This document shows, piece by piece, positions 56,094 through 64,000 of a stretch of DNA of 64,000 nucleotides. Position numbers and translations under genes: made by a program. This DNA is from Lysobacterales bacterium (GTDB lineage: Bacteria; Pseudomonadota; Gammaproteobacteria; Xanthomonadales; Ahniellaceae), in assembly GCA_016182785.1 (NCBI GenBank), contig JACPFU010000019.1, forward strand, positions 49,000 to 112,999, given 5' to 3'. Under the pieces are notes generated by a model. That model had not been told where the DNA came from and did not search any database. It was given only the letters and a program-made list of their open reading frames with translations. Every line of letters begins with the position of its first letter. Position 1 is the first letter of the stretch.

Positions 56094-57397
56094 CAGCCGT
56101 GTTCCGCCGGCGCGGCCAGCGCGACCACCAGCACCTTGTCGATGCGCGCGCCGTCGAGGTCGATCACCTCGAAACGGAAGCCGCCGAACTCGAAGTGCTC
56201 GCCGACCCCGGGAATGCGTCCGAACTGGGCCATGAACATGCCCGCCAGGGTGCGGTATTCCTGGTCCTGCTCGTGCGGCAGATCGCCGAGCCCGAGCAGT
56301 TCGCGCAGGTCCTGCACCGGCAGGCTGCCGTCGATCAGCCAGGAACCGTCCGCGCGCTGCACGATCGGCTGTTCGTTGGCCTCGATCGCGTGCGCCAGTC
56401 GCCCGAACACCGCGCCCATCAGGTCGCCCATCGTCACCAGGCCCTGGATGTCGCCGTATTCGTCGACCACGAACGCCAGCGCCGCCTCGCTCTCGCGCAT
56501 CTGGTCGAGCAGCTGCATCGCCTTGGCCGCCTCCGGCACGAACAGCGGCGCCTGCAGTTCACGAAACAGCTCCGGCGTCTTGCCCGAGGCCAGTTCGGCG
56601 ACCATCATCTTGGTCTCGACCACGCCGAGCACGTCCTGGTCGCTGCCGCGGTACACCGGGTAGCGCGAATGCCGCGACTCGCGCAGCACCGCCAGGTTCT
56701 CGTCCAGCGACGCCGCCGCATCCAGCCAGGCGATGCGCGTGCGCGGCGTCATCAGGCTGTCGACAGTGCGGTCGCCGAGATTGAGCACGCGGTTGACCAT
56801 GTTGCGCTCGTCGACGTCGATCACGCCCTGCTCGTGGCTCTCGGCGACCAGCATCTTGATCTCTTCCTCGGTCACGTCGCTGTCGTTGCCGTGGCGTACC
56901 GGGAACAGCTTGAACAGCATCTCGGTGGTGGCACTGAGCAGGGTCACCGCCGGCGCCGCCGCGATCGCCAGCACGCGCATCGGCAGGGCGACCGCGGTCG
57001 CGACCTTCTCCGGGCGCACGATCGCGAGGCGCTTTGGCACCAGTTCGCCGACGACCACCGAAACGAACAGGATCAGCCCGACGCTGACGCCGACGCTGAC
57101 CGGGCCGGCATGGCGCGCGATCCACGGCAGCTGCGCCAGTTCGTCGCGCAACGCCAGCGCGATCGACTCGCCGCCGAAGTAGCCGGTGAGGATGCCGATC
57201 AGCGTGATCCACACCTGCACCGAAGACAGGAACCGCTCCGGCTTCTCGGCCAGTTCCAGCGCGATGCGCGCGCCACGGCTGTCGCCGGCACGCTGGCGCA
57301 GGCGCGTCTTGCGCGCGGTCATCACCGCCATTTCCGACAACGCGAAGAAGCCGTTGAGCAGGATCAACAGCAGGACAATGGTCAGTTCAAGCGGCAT
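56093..57397 (-). CDS. CNNM/CorC-HlyC-type membrane protein (hemolysin family)
   Basis: A 434-residue inner-membrane protein. The DUF21 (CNNM) domain with four helices spans about 1-190, with NGFFALSEMAVMTARKTRL at the start and VVVGELVPKRLAIVRPE. A CBS-domain pair follows (about 210-335: MTPRTRIAWLDA, AFVVDEYGDIQGLVTMGDLMGAV), then a C-terminal CorC/HlyC domain (YRTLAGMFMAQFGRIPGVGEHFEFGGFRFEV). Family members transport or regulate Mg2+ and related ions; the hemolysin name is historical. Start at 57397 (MPLELTIVL). Confidence 0.93.
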   Translation of the reverse strand: MPLELTIVLLLILLNGFFALSEMAVMTARKTRLRQRAGDSRGARIALELAEKPERFLSSVQVWITLIGILTGYFGGESIALALRDELAQLPWIARHAGPVSVGVSVGLILFVSVVVGELVPKRLAIVRPEKVATAVALPMRVLAIAAAPAVTLLSATTEMLFKLFPVRHGNDSDVTEEEIKMLVAESHEQGVIDVDERNMVNRVLNLGDRTVDSLMTPRTRIAWLDAAASLDENLAVLRESRHSRYPVYRGSDQDVLGVVETKMMVAELASGKTPELFRELQAPLFVPEAAKAMQLLDQMRESEAALAFVVDEYGDIQGLVTMGDLMGAVFGRLAHAIEANEQPIVQRADGSWLIDGSLPVQDLRELLGLGDLPHEQDQEYRTLAGMFMAQFGRIPGVGEHFEFGGFRFEVIDLDGARIDKVLVVALAAPAEHG

Positions 57398-57498
57398 GCG
57401 GGCACCGTTCGGACGCACCGCGCCGACCGAGAGGGTGGCGCAACACGGCCCGTGCAGGCGGAGGTACCGGGGAACGGCGTCTGGAGTCGGGCATCGGT

Positions 57499-58248
57499 TC
57501 AGGACAGGAGGCGCGACAGCGAGTGCACGCTCAGCGCGATGACGGCGAAGCCTACCATGCCGGTCAACACCCGCATCGGCATGTGCCGGGCCAGCCAGGC
57601 CGCCACCGGCGCCGCCACGATGCCGCCGCAGACGAGGCCCGCGAGCCACACCCAGGAGACCACGCCGAGGCTGGCGGTCAGCGTCGCGCTGATCGCGATC
57701 GCGACGAAGAACTCGGAGGCATTGGTGGTGCCGACCGCATAGCGCGGCTCGGCGCCCTGGGCGATCAGCGACGCCGTCACCACCGTGCCCCAGCCGCCAC
57801 CGCCGATCGCGTCCAGCGTGCCCGCGACCAGCCCGGTGCCGTGCGCTCCGAGCGCATGCACGCGCTTGTGCGCCACGCGGTTGCGCAGCGCCCGCACCAG
57901 CAGCCACAGGCCCATGCCGCTGAGGTAGGCGCTGATGACGATGCGCAGCGGCGCAGCCGGCGCGCGCTGCAGCACCAACGCCCCGGCCAGGCCGCCGATC
58001 ATCCCCGGCAGCACCAGGTGCAGGAACACGCGCCGGTCGATGTTGCGGAACCAGGCATGCGACAGCGCCGAGGCACCGCCGGTGAACACCTTGGCAGCGT
58101 GGATCGCGGCGCTCGACGCCGCCGGCGGCGTGCCCATCGCCAGCAGCACCGCGTTCGAGACCAGGCCAAAGCCCATGCCGAGCGCGCCATCCACCAGCTG
58201 CGCGGCGAATCCGATCGCCGCGAATGTCAGGAATTCGGAGAGGTCCAT
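57499..58248 (-). CDS. TSUP (TauE/SafE) family sulfite/anion exporter-like protein
   Basis: A 249-residue protein with about eight membrane helices. GFAAQLVDGALGMGFGLVSNAVLLAMG at the start and HGTGLVAGTLDAIGGGGWGTVVTASLI in the middle form the inverted repeat of the TSUP family, with the GxxG...GG motifs. It probably exports or takes up a sulfur-containing or organic anion; the substrate is unknown. It lies 101 bp upstream of the CNNM-like gene in the same direction. Confidence 0.9.
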   Translation of the reverse strand: MDLSEFLTFAAIGFAAQLVDGALGMGFGLVSNAVLLAMGTPPAASSAAIHAAKVFTGGASALSHAWFRNIDRRVFLHLVLPGMIGGLAGALVLQRAPAAPLRIVISAYLSGMGLWLLVRALRNRVAHKRVHALGAHGTGLVAGTLDAIGGGGWGTVVTASLIAQGAEPRYAVGTTNASEFFVAIAISATLTASLGVVSWVWLAGLVCGGIVAAPVAAWLARHMPMRVLTGMVGFAVIALSVHSLSRLLS

Positions 58249-58303
58249 TTCCGGCGAAGCCTAGCGCGTGCGGGTGACAGGTTGTGGCCGGAAACCTCGA
58301 CCA

Positions 58304-58336
58304 CGGTCATTGGAATGTAACCTATCGGTCATAGTC
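58304..58336 (+). promoter_or_regulatory. Pho-box-like PhoB site ahead of DUF47-pit
   Basis: Three heptamers resembling the PhoB half-site CTGTCAT lie at exact 11-bp spacing: CGGTCAT (58304-58310), ATGTAAC (58315-58321) and CGGTCAT (58326-58332), separated by 4-bp linkers TGGA and CTAT. A possible -10, CATAGT, overlaps the end of the third. The genes downstream encode phosphate uptake, which makes PhoB control likely. Confidence 0.5.
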
Positions 58337-58396
58337 TAGGCCGAACGCAACGGCACTGCCCGCGCCCGCATCCTTTCCCACCCACGAGCCGACCTC

Positions 58397-59026
58397 ATGT
58401 TCTCACTGCAAACCATCTTCGGAAAAGGCGATCGCTTCTTCAGCCTGCTCGAACAGGCCTCCGAGGCCGCACACGAATCGACCAAGGCGCTCACCGCCCT
58501 GCTTGGCCATCAGGGCAAGACCGGGTCGCTGGAAGACTTCACCCGCACCCATTCGCGCGAGAAGGAACTGGCCGCGCAGATCAGCCACGAACTGGTCAAC
58601 ACCTTCGTGACCGCGATCGAACGCGAGGACATCGAGGCGCTCGGCGCCGCGCTCTACAAGATCCCGAAGGTGGTGCAGAAGTTTGCCGAGCGCTACGCGC
58701 TGACCGCCAATCGCGTCGGCGAAGTCGACTTCGCCCCGCGCGCGGCGATGCTGGAGAAGGCGGCCGGCGTGGTCGTGCGCATGGTGCGCGAGCTGCGCCG
58801 CGGCATGGCGATCGAGACCTACAAGGGCATGTACGACGAGCTGCAGGCGATCGAGACCGAGGCCGACCGTCTGATCCTCGACCTCTATCGCGACCTGTAC
58901 AAGGACGAGGCCGACCCGGTGCGCTATCTGATCCGCAAGGACCTGTTCGAGATCATCGAGAAGGCGATCGACCGCTGCCGCGACGCCGGCAACGTGGTCT
59001 ACCACATCGTCCTCAAGAACAGCTGA
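58397..59026 (+). CDS. DUF47 (PhoU-like, TIGR00153) phosphate transport regulator
   Basis: A 209-residue all-helical protein of the DUF47 family, structurally related to PhoU. FGKGDRFFSLLEQASEAAHE and the late YDELQAIETEADRLILDLYRDLY...DLFEIIEKAIDRCRDAGNVVYHIVLKNS are typical. These proteins are encoded next to PiT transporters and are thought to gate or regulate them. The stop is 7 bp before the pit start, so the two are co-translated partners. Confidence 0.95.
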   Translation: MFSLQTIFGKGDRFFSLLEQASEAAHESTKALTALLGHQGKTGSLEDFTRTHSREKELAAQISHELVNTFVTAIEREDIEALGAALYKIPKVVQKFAERYALTANRVGEVDFAPRAAMLEKAAGVVVRMVRELRRGMAIETYKGMYDELQAIETEADRLILDLYRDLYKDEADPVRYLIRKDLFEIIEKAIDRCRDAGNVVYHIVLKNS

Positions 59027-59033
59027 GGTCGCA

Positions 59034-60164
59034 ATGACCACTGCCTTGCTGGTGCTGCTGGCCGTAATCGCGGTCGCGCTGATCTTCGAGTACATCAACG
59101 GCTTCCACGACACCGCCAACTCGATCGCGACCGTGGTCGCGACCAAGGTGCTGAGCCCGCGTCAGGCGGTGCTGCTCGCGGCCGTGACCAACCTGGTCGG
59201 TGCGCTGGCCGGCACCGCGGTAGCCAAGACCATTTCCTCCGGGCTGGTCGACACCAGCGTCGTCGCGATCGGCTCCGAGGTGCTGATCTGCGCGCTGCTC
59301 GGCGGCATCGTCTGGAACCTGATCACCTGGTGGCTCGGACTGCCCTCCTCGTCCAGCCATGCGCTGGTCGGCGGCCTGTGCGGCGCCGCGGTGGCGGCCG
59401 CGCACGGCAGCCTCGACGCGCTGATCTGGTCGCAGCCCGGTGGCGACTGGACGCAAAACAAGGGGCTGCTGTGGAAGGTGGTGATGCCGATGATCTCCTC
59501 CCCGGTCGCCGGGTTCACGCTCGGGCTGCTGATCATGGGCGGCTTCATGGCCGCGATCAGCGGCATGAACGGCGCCGGCGGCCTGCTCGCGCGCATCTCG
59601 CGTCCGCGCTGGGTCAACGCATTCTTCGGCAAGGCCCAGATCGCGAGTGCCGCCTACATGGGCTTCGCGCACGGCACCAACGACGCGCAGAAGACCATGG
59701 GCATCATCGCGCTCGCAATCTTCGGCGCCGAGGCCGCGGGCACCCTGAACGGGCTGCCGTCGTGGCTCGCATTCCTGCATCCGAACGGCAAGGAAGGCGA
59801 GATCGACCTGTGGATCGTGGTCACCTGCGCGCTGGTGATGGCCGCCGGCACCGCCGCCGGTGGCTGGCGCATCATCAAGACGCTCGGCCACAAGATGGTC
59901 AAGCTGCACCCGATCCACGGCTTCGCCGCGGAGACCAGCTCGGCCACCATCCTCAGCGTCGCCGCCCACTTCGGCATGCCGGTCTCGACCACGCACAGCA
60001 TCTCGACCGCGATCATGGGCGTCGGCTTCGCCAAGAACCCGAAGGCGCTGAAGTGGACCGTGATCGAGCGCATCGTCTGGGCCTGGATCCTGACCATCCC
60101 GGCCGCCGGCGGCATCGCCTACGGCCTGGTGCTCGCCAGCCGCAGCATGGGCTGGATCGGATAG
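59034..60164 (+). CDS. pit: low-affinity inorganic phosphate transporter (PiT)
   Basis: A 376-residue PiT-family H+/metal-phosphate symporter. The two inverted signature repeats are EYINGFHDTANSIATVV (about 19-35) and GFAHGTNDAQKTMGI (about 208-222). LPSSSSHALVGGL and MPVSTTHSISTAIMG are the paired signatures in the transport core. About ten membrane helices. It follows the DUF47 regulator gene. Confidence 0.96.
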   Translation: MTTALLVLLAVIAVALIFEYINGFHDTANSIATVVATKVLSPRQAVLLAAVTNLVGALAGTAVAKTISSGLVDTSVVAIGSEVLICALLGGIVWNLITWWLGLPSSSSHALVGGLCGAAVAAAHGSLDALIWSQPGGDWTQNKGLLWKVVMPMISSPVAGFTLGLLIMGGFMAAISGMNGAGGLLARISRPRWVNAFFGKAQIASAAYMGFAHGTNDAQKTMGIIALAIFGAEAAGTLNGLPSWLAFLHPNGKEGEIDLWIVVTCALVMAAGTAAGGWRIIKTLGHKMVKLHPIHGFAAETSSATILSVAAHFGMPVSTTHSISTAIMGVGFAKNPKALKWTVIERIVWAWILTIPAAGGIAYGLVLASRSMGWIG

Positions 60165-60177
60165 TCCACGCAGGCTG

Positions 60178-60325
60178 AAAAAACGGGGTCAAAAAAAACG
60201 GGGTCAGAGTACATTTCCAAAAAAAACGGGGTCAGAGTACATTTCCCATCGCTGCGCGACCCGGCGCGTGGTGCTGGAAATTTACTCTGACCCCGTTTTT
60301 TTGACCCCGTTTTGCTGACCCCGTC
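60178..60325. repeat. tandem plus inverted repeat element (GGGGTCAGAGTA type)
   Basis: A 28-bp unit (A8 followed by CGGGGTCAGAGTACATTTCC) occurs twice in exact tandem (60191-60218, 60219-60246), with a 13-bp partial copy before it (60178-60190). After a 29-bp GC-rich spacer the unit recurs inverted (60276-60302), with one mismatch (GTAAATTT form) and further decayed inverted pieces (60303-60325). The arms can fold into a long hairpin with A- and T-tracts at the ends. It lies between the convergent pit and M13 peptidase genes and may terminate both. Similar GGGGTCAGAGTAAATTT palindromes are, as far as I recall, dispersed in many proteobacterial genomes, often near REP-associated transposases. 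Confidence 0.9.
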
Positions 60326-60337
60326 TTGTCGCGGGGC

Positions 60338-62365
60338 TTACCAGATCACGACGCGATCTTCGGGCTTGGCCAGCATCTTGTCGCCGGCCTTGCAGTCGAA
60401 CGCGGTCGCGAAGGCTTCGATGTTGGCGTAGGGACCGAGCACGCGGAAGCGCGCCGGTGCATGCGCGTCGGTGTTCAGGCGCAGCTTCAGGTCCTGCTCG
60501 GTGTGCAGGCGACGCCAGCCCTGCGCCCAGCCGTGGAAGAAGCGCTGCTCCGGCGTCAGGCCGTCGATCGCTTCCGGTTTCTGCTCGGCGGTGGCGATCT
60601 TCCAGGCATCGTAGGCGACCAGCAGGCCGCCGAGGTCGGCGATGTTCTCGCCGAGCGTGAGCTTGCCGTTGACGTGCAGGTCGTCGATCGCGACGAACGC
60701 GTCGAACTGCTCGACCAGTTTCGCGGTGCGCGCGGTGAACTTGGCGCGGTCCTCGTCGGTCCACCACATGCGCAGGTTGCCCTTGGCATCGAACTGGCTG
60801 CCCTGGTCGTCGAAGCCGTGCATCAGCTCATGGCCGATGACGCCGCCGATGGTGCCGTAGTTCAGCGCCGCATCGGCCTTGGGATCGAAGAACGGCGGCT
60901 GCAGGATCGCTGCCGGGAACGCGATCTCGTTGGCAAGCGGGTTGTAGTAGGCATTCACCGTCTGCGGCAACATGCCCCACTCGCTGCGATCGACCGGCTG
61001 CCCGATCTGCGCGATCTGGCGCGCGGCCTCGAAGGCGACGCCGGCGCGCACGTTGTGCCAGTAGTGCTGGCGCTTGATGTCGAGCCTGGAGTAGTCGCGC
61101 CACTTGTCCGGGTAGCCGATCTTGGGCGTGAAGGTGTCGAACTTGGCCATCGCCTCCTGCTTGGTCGTATCGCCCATCCAGTCGAGCTTCTTCAGCCGCG
61201 CCTTGAGCGCCTGCTGCAGGTTGCCGACCAGTTCGAGCATCTGCGCCTTGGCCTCGGGCGGGAAGGTCTTCGCGACGAACAGCTCGCCGAGCGCCTCGCC
61301 GAGGTTGCCGTTCACCGCCTCGATCGCCCGCTTCCAGCGCGGGCGCAGTTCCTTGGCGCCACGCAGGGTGCGGCCGCCGAAATCGAAGTCGGCATCGACG
61401 AAGTCCTTCGACAGGTACTGCGCCGCGGTATCGACCAGGTGCCAGCGCAAGTAGGCCTGCCAGGTCGACAGCGGCGCGTCCGCCAGCGCCTTGTCCATCT
61501 CGGCAAAGAACAACGGGTGCGACAGCGAGAAGCTGCGGAGGTCCTTGCGCCCGATGGCCTCGAACAGGCTGTTCCAGTCGTAGTGCGGCGTGGCCGCATT
61601 GGCGGCGTCGACCGCGACGATGTTGTAGCTCTTGTTCGGGTCGCGCAGATCGACCAGCGTCAGCGACGCCTTGGCCAGGCGCGTCTCCAGTTCCAGGACC
61701 GCAGCGGCATCGCGCTGGGCCTGTTCCGGCTTGCTCCCGACCAGGGTCAGCATGCGCTCGACATGGGCGAGGTACTTGGCGCGCAGTGCCTTCGACTCGG
61801 CGTCGTCCTTGGTGTAGTAGTCGCGGTCCGGCAGGCCGAGCCCGCCCTGGGTGGCGTAGGCGATGTTCATCGCCGAGTTCTTGAGGTCGGCTTCCTTGCC
61901 GAAGCCAAACAGCACGCCCATGCCCTGCGCGTGCCAGCGGTTGATCAGCGCGACCAGCGCGGCGCGATCGTCGAGCGCGGCGATCTGGTCGAGCTCGGCA
62001 CGGATCGGCTCGATGCCGGCCTGCTCGATGCCGGCCTCGTCCATCGCCGATGCGTAGAAGTCGCCGATCTTCTGCTGCGTGCTGCCCGGCTCGGCCTTGG
62101 CCGCGGCCGCCGCATCGCGGATCTGTCGAAGCACGCCGAGATTGCGCTCGGCGATCTCGTTCATCACGCCCCAGGCGGAATACTCGGCGGGGATCGGGTT
62201 GTGCTTCAGCCAGTTGCCGTTGGCGTGCTGGTAGAAGTCGGCGCAGGCGGCGGTGGACGCATCGAAGTTGGACTTGTCGATGCCGCGTTCGTTGCTGCCG
62301 GCGGCAGCGGCGAGCGGAAGCGTCAGCGCGATGGCGAGCGCGAGCGGTCGGAAGGAGGCGTTCAT
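60338..62365 (-). CDS. M13-family zinc metallopeptidase (neprilysin/PepO-like)
   Basis: A 675-residue exported peptidase with a signal peptide (MNASFRPLALAIALTLPLAAAAG). The M13 N-terminal DFYQHANGNWLKHNPIPAEYSAWG, VNAYYNPLANEIAFPAAIL, the zinc site HELMH at 512-516 in GHELMHGFDDQGSQFD and the third ligand Glu573 in ENIADLGG are intact. The C-terminus is RVVIW, in place of the usual CxVW end. It hydrolyses oligopeptides in the periplasm or outside the cell. Monocistronic, divergent from the MBL nuclease. Confidence 0.96.
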   Translation of the reverse strand: MNASFRPLALAIALTLPLAAAAGSNERGIDKSNFDASTAACADFYQHANGNWLKHNPIPAEYSAWGVMNEIAERNLGVLRQIRDAAAAAKAEPGSTQQKIGDFYASAMDEAGIEQAGIEPIRAELDQIAALDDRAALVALINRWHAQGMGVLFGFGKEADLKNSAMNIAYATQGGLGLPDRDYYTKDDAESKALRAKYLAHVERMLTLVGSKPEQAQRDAAAVLELETRLAKASLTLVDLRDPNKSYNIVAVDAANAATPHYDWNSLFEAIGRKDLRSFSLSHPLFFAEMDKALADAPLSTWQAYLRWHLVDTAAQYLSKDFVDADFDFGGRTLRGAKELRPRWKRAIEAVNGNLGEALGELFVAKTFPPEAKAQMLELVGNLQQALKARLKKLDWMGDTTKQEAMAKFDTFTPKIGYPDKWRDYSRLDIKRQHYWHNVRAGVAFEAARQIAQIGQPVDRSEWGMLPQTVNAYYNPLANEIAFPAAILQPPFFDPKADAALNYGTIGGVIGHELMHGFDDQGSQFDAKGNLRMWWTDEDRAKFTARTAKLVEQFDAFVAIDDLHVNGKLTLGENIADLGGLLVAYDAWKIATAEQKPEAIDGLTPEQRFFHGWAQGWRRLHTEQDLKLRLNTDAHAPARFRVLGPYANIEAFATAFDCKAGDKMLAKPEDRVVIW

Positions 62366-62392
62366 GGTCGGGTCCGTGCGGATGGGTCGAGC

Positions 62393-62398
62393 ACAGTA
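62393..62398 (-). promoter_or_regulatory. candidate -10 box (TACTGT) for the M13 peptidase gene
   Basis: On the minus strand GGC-TACTGT lies 27 nt before the ATG at 62365, in the 111-bp divergent gap. No -35 is recognised. Confidence 0.25.
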
Positions 62399-62417
62399 GC
62401 CGCCGCGGACCCAATGC

Positions 62418-62423
62418 TAAAGT
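62418..62423 (+). promoter_or_regulatory. candidate extended -10 box (TAAAGT) for the MBL nuclease gene
   Basis: TGC-TAAAGT lies 53 nt before the ATG at 62477, divergent from the M13 promoter box. A GGGAGGA Shine-Dalgarno stands 5 nt before the ATG. Confidence 0.35.
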
Positions 62424-62476
62424 GGCCGCGCCACGCGGCGCTGCGCGGCGACCACGGTTCAACCCAGGGAGGACGC

Positions 62477-63865
62477 ATGAAGCTCACGTTTTTCGGCGCT
62501 GCGGGCGAAGTCACCGGCTCCTGCCACCTGGTCGAAGCCGCCGGCAAACGCATCCTGCTCGACTGCGGCATGATCCAGTCCGGTCGCGACCAGGACAAGC
62601 GCAACGCCGCGAAGTTCGACTTCGACCTGAACCGGCTCGACGCGATGATCCTGTCGCACGCGCACATCGACCACGTCGGGCGCCTGCCGCTGTTGCGCAA
62701 GCGCGGCTATCGCGGGCCGATCTACACCCAGCGCGCAACCCGCGACCTGTCGAAGATCATGCTCGAGGATTCGGCGCGCCTCGCCGCTGCCGACATCGAA
62801 TACGAAAACCGCCGGCGCGCGCGCCGCGGCCTCAAGGCACTGGAACCGCTGTACGACGAGGGCGACGTCGACGACGTGCTGCGCCAGTTCAAAGGGGTCG
62901 ACTACGACCAGAGCATCGAACTGTTCCCCGGCGTCCGCTTCCGCCTGCGCGATGCCGGCCACATCATCGGCGCGGCGATCGTCGAGCTGTGGGCCGACGA
63001 GGACGACGGCACGCGCAAGCTGGTGTTCTCCGGCGACATCGGCCCCAAGGGCACGCCGATCCTGCGCGACCCGAGCACGGTCGACGAGGCCGACCTGGTC
63101 ATGCTCGAAAGCACCTACGGCGACCGCCTGCACCGCGACCGCGAAAACACCCTGGTCGAACTTGGCGAGATCTTCCGCTCGGTGGCGCAGAGCGGCGGCA
63201 ATATCCTGATTCCGGCGTTCGCGGTCGGGCGCACCCAGGAAATCCTGTACCAATTCGCCCAGCATTTCGACGAGTGGCAGCTGAAGCATTTCCGCATCGT
63301 GCTCGACAGCCCGATGGCATCCAAAGTGGTCAAGGTCTACGACGACCACCAGGAACTGTTCGACGAGGAAGCCAAGCGCGTGTGGCGCGGGCGGGTGCAT
63401 CCGTTCCGGCTGCCGAACCTGCAACTGGTCGCCAACCTGCAGGAGTCGATGGCGCTGAACCGCGTCGGCAGCGGGCTGATCATCATCGCCGGCTCCGGCA
63501 TGTGCAATGGCGGACGCATCCGCCACCACCTCAAGCACCAGCTGTGGCGCAACAGCACCCACGTGATCTTTCCCGGCTACCAGGCCGCCGGCACGCTCGG
63601 CCGCGAACTCGTCGACGGCGCCAAGTTCGTCAAGATCTTCGGCGAGCAGATCAAGGTCAACGCCACCCTGCACACCGTCGGCGGCCTCTCCGCCCACGCC
63701 GACCAGGCCGGCCTCAGCGAATGGTACGGCGCCTTCCGCAACCGCCCGCCGGTGTGGCTGGTACACGGCGAAGACAAGGCCCGCGAAGTGTTCGCAGAGA
63801 AACTGCGCCAGGACTTCGGCGCCACCGTACAACTCGCCCGCCCGGGCGAGAGCGTGGTGTTCTAG
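62477..63865 (+). CDS. MBL-fold beta-CASP exonuclease/RNA-processing-like protein
   Basis: A 462-residue metallo-beta-lactamase protein of the beta-CASP group (related to CPSF73, YsxC-type and archaeal aCPSF RNA nucleases). The zinc motif HAHIDHVG lies at 61-68, DAGHIIGAA at about 158 and SGDIG at about 185. Then the CASP region follows with ESTYGDRLH, IPAFAVGRTQEILYQF, GSGMCNGGRIRHHL and a late GGLSAHADQAGL. It is expected to be an RNA endo/5'-exonuclease; its cellular target in proteobacteria is not known. Monocistronic; the stop is followed at once by an insertion-sequence end. Confidence 0.93.
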   Translation: MKLTFFGAAGEVTGSCHLVEAAGKRILLDCGMIQSGRDQDKRNAAKFDFDLNRLDAMILSHAHIDHVGRLPLLRKRGYRGPIYTQRATRDLSKIMLEDSARLAAADIEYENRRRARRGLKALEPLYDEGDVDDVLRQFKGVDYDQSIELFPGVRFRLRDAGHIIGAAIVELWADEDDGTRKLVFSGDIGPKGTPILRDPSTVDEADLVMLESTYGDRLHRDRENTLVELGEIFRSVAQSGGNILIPAFAVGRTQEILYQFAQHFDEWQLKHFRIVLDSPMASKVVKVYDDHQELFDEEAKRVWRGRVHPFRLPNLQLVANLQESMALNRVGSGLIIIAGSGMCNGGRIRHHLKHQLWRNSTHVIFPGYQAAGTLGRELVDGAKFVKIFGEQIKVNATLHTVGGLSAHADQAGLSEWYGAFRNRPPVWLVHGEDKAREVFAEKLRQDFGATVQLARPGESVVF

Positions 63866-63866
63866 C

Positions 63867-64000
63867 AGCCTGTTGAAAATCCCCCACGCCACGCATGGCT
63901 GTCAGGCACAAAGCTTGCGATACCTGCGCGGTTTTCCGGAACGGATGGAGCGCGATGCGCGGAGCCGATGTAACTCAGGAAGCACTGTTCACGACGGTCA
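63867..64000 (+). mobile_element. left end of an insertion sequence (truncated by window)
   Basis: AGCCTGTTGAAAAT directly after the MBL stop is the kind of terminal inverted repeat carried by IS5/IS1182-like elements. 88 nt later a DDE-type transposase starts, so the IS lies tight against the end of the MBL gene. The other end is outside the window, so family, length and target duplication cannot be determined. Confidence 0.6.
63955..64000 (+). CDS. transposase, N-terminal 15 codons (partial)
   Basis: ATG at 63955, with GGAG 4 nt upstream, opens MRGADVTQEALFTTV, which resembles the start of IS5/IS1182-like transposases from Xanthomonadales and related bacteria. The rest is beyond the window, so the catalytic DDE residues cannot be seen. 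Confidence 0.6.
   Translation, partial: MRGADVTQEALFTTV

Noticed and set aside
60178..60325. CRISPR-like repeat array
   Set aside because: The copies are directly abutting or inverted with no regular unique spacers, and no cas genes are present.
60326..62476. Long upstream extension of the MBL nuclease frame
   Set aside because: The extension is antisense to the M13 peptidase. A strong Shine-Dalgarno and the family N-terminus fix the start at 62477.

Overview
The window is GC-rich, densely packed proteobacterial chromosome. Gene content and order fit a gammaproteobacterium of the Xanthomonadales (Lysobacterales) type. The main evidence is a long collinear minus-strand block leuS-lptE-holA-nadD-rsfS-rlmH-maf-rng-yhdP, a fused E1 alpha/beta 2-oxoacid dehydrogenase, yajC-secD-secF followed by suhB and trmJ, large TonB-dependent receptors, and secreted proteins ending in a DGFE-like tail. 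No rRNA, tRNA or CRISPR array was recognised. Species cannot be fixed from the sequence alone.

Layout. 1-2.4 kb: cyanophycin operon on the minus strand (cphB, then cphA cut by the window edge). 2.5-3.0 kb: RelE-type toxin-antitoxin pair. 3.15-4.45 kb: dicarboxylate/amino-acid symporter. 4.6-10.5 kb: ECF sigma factor, secreted beta-helix protein and membrane Ser/Thr kinase with a TPR-like C-terminal region. 10.5-12 kb: HAD hydrolase and a VapBC-like pair with a palindromic operator candidate. 12-16.2 kb: E1 alpha/beta fusion, an unknown protein and YaeQ. 16.2-24.3 kb, all minus strand: a second ECF sigma factor, a second Ser/Thr kinase overlapping it by 4 nt, a TonB-dependent receptor and a seven-bladed RCC1-type secreted propeller. 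24.4-28.6 kb: GNAT-GST pair, DHH phosphoesterase, nucleotidyltransferase plus small partner, glutaryl-CoA dehydrogenase-like enzyme. 28.7-40.6 kb: the conserved housekeeping block. 40.7-47.2 kb: amidohydrolase, DUF885 peptidase, thioredoxin-TPR co-chaperone, a DGFE-tailed secreted protein, an alkyltransferase-like protein and a small unknown. 47.3-52.3 kb: yajC-secD-secF, suhB, trmJ. 52.4-55.4 kb: a periplasmic binding protein translationally coupled to a GGDEF-EAL enzyme. 55.4-58.2 kb: ExoD, CNNM/CorC-like and TSUP membrane proteins. 58.3-60.2 kb: DUF47-pit phosphate uptake pair behind a Pho-box-like site. 60.2-64 kb: inverted/tandem repeat element, M13 metallopeptidase, MBL/beta-CASP nuclease, and the left end of an insertion sequence.

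The most unusual system is the pair of sigma/kinase modules. Both ECF factors have lost the acidic sigma2.2 motif (normally DAED) and carry Thr-Thr there, and each lies next to a transmembrane Ser/Thr kinase. This fits sigma factors switched on by phosphorylation. Secreted beta-structured proteins lie in or beside each module, and at least two proteins in the window share a DGFE C-terminus, a possible uncharacterised sorting tag. Other points are the transporter-less binding protein with its c-di-GMP enzyme, the cyanophycin storage operon, a ribosome silencing factor with a histone-H1-like N-terminal tail, and the repeat element between pit and the M13 peptidase.

Many very long open frames opposite these genes are GC-driven shadows and were left out.
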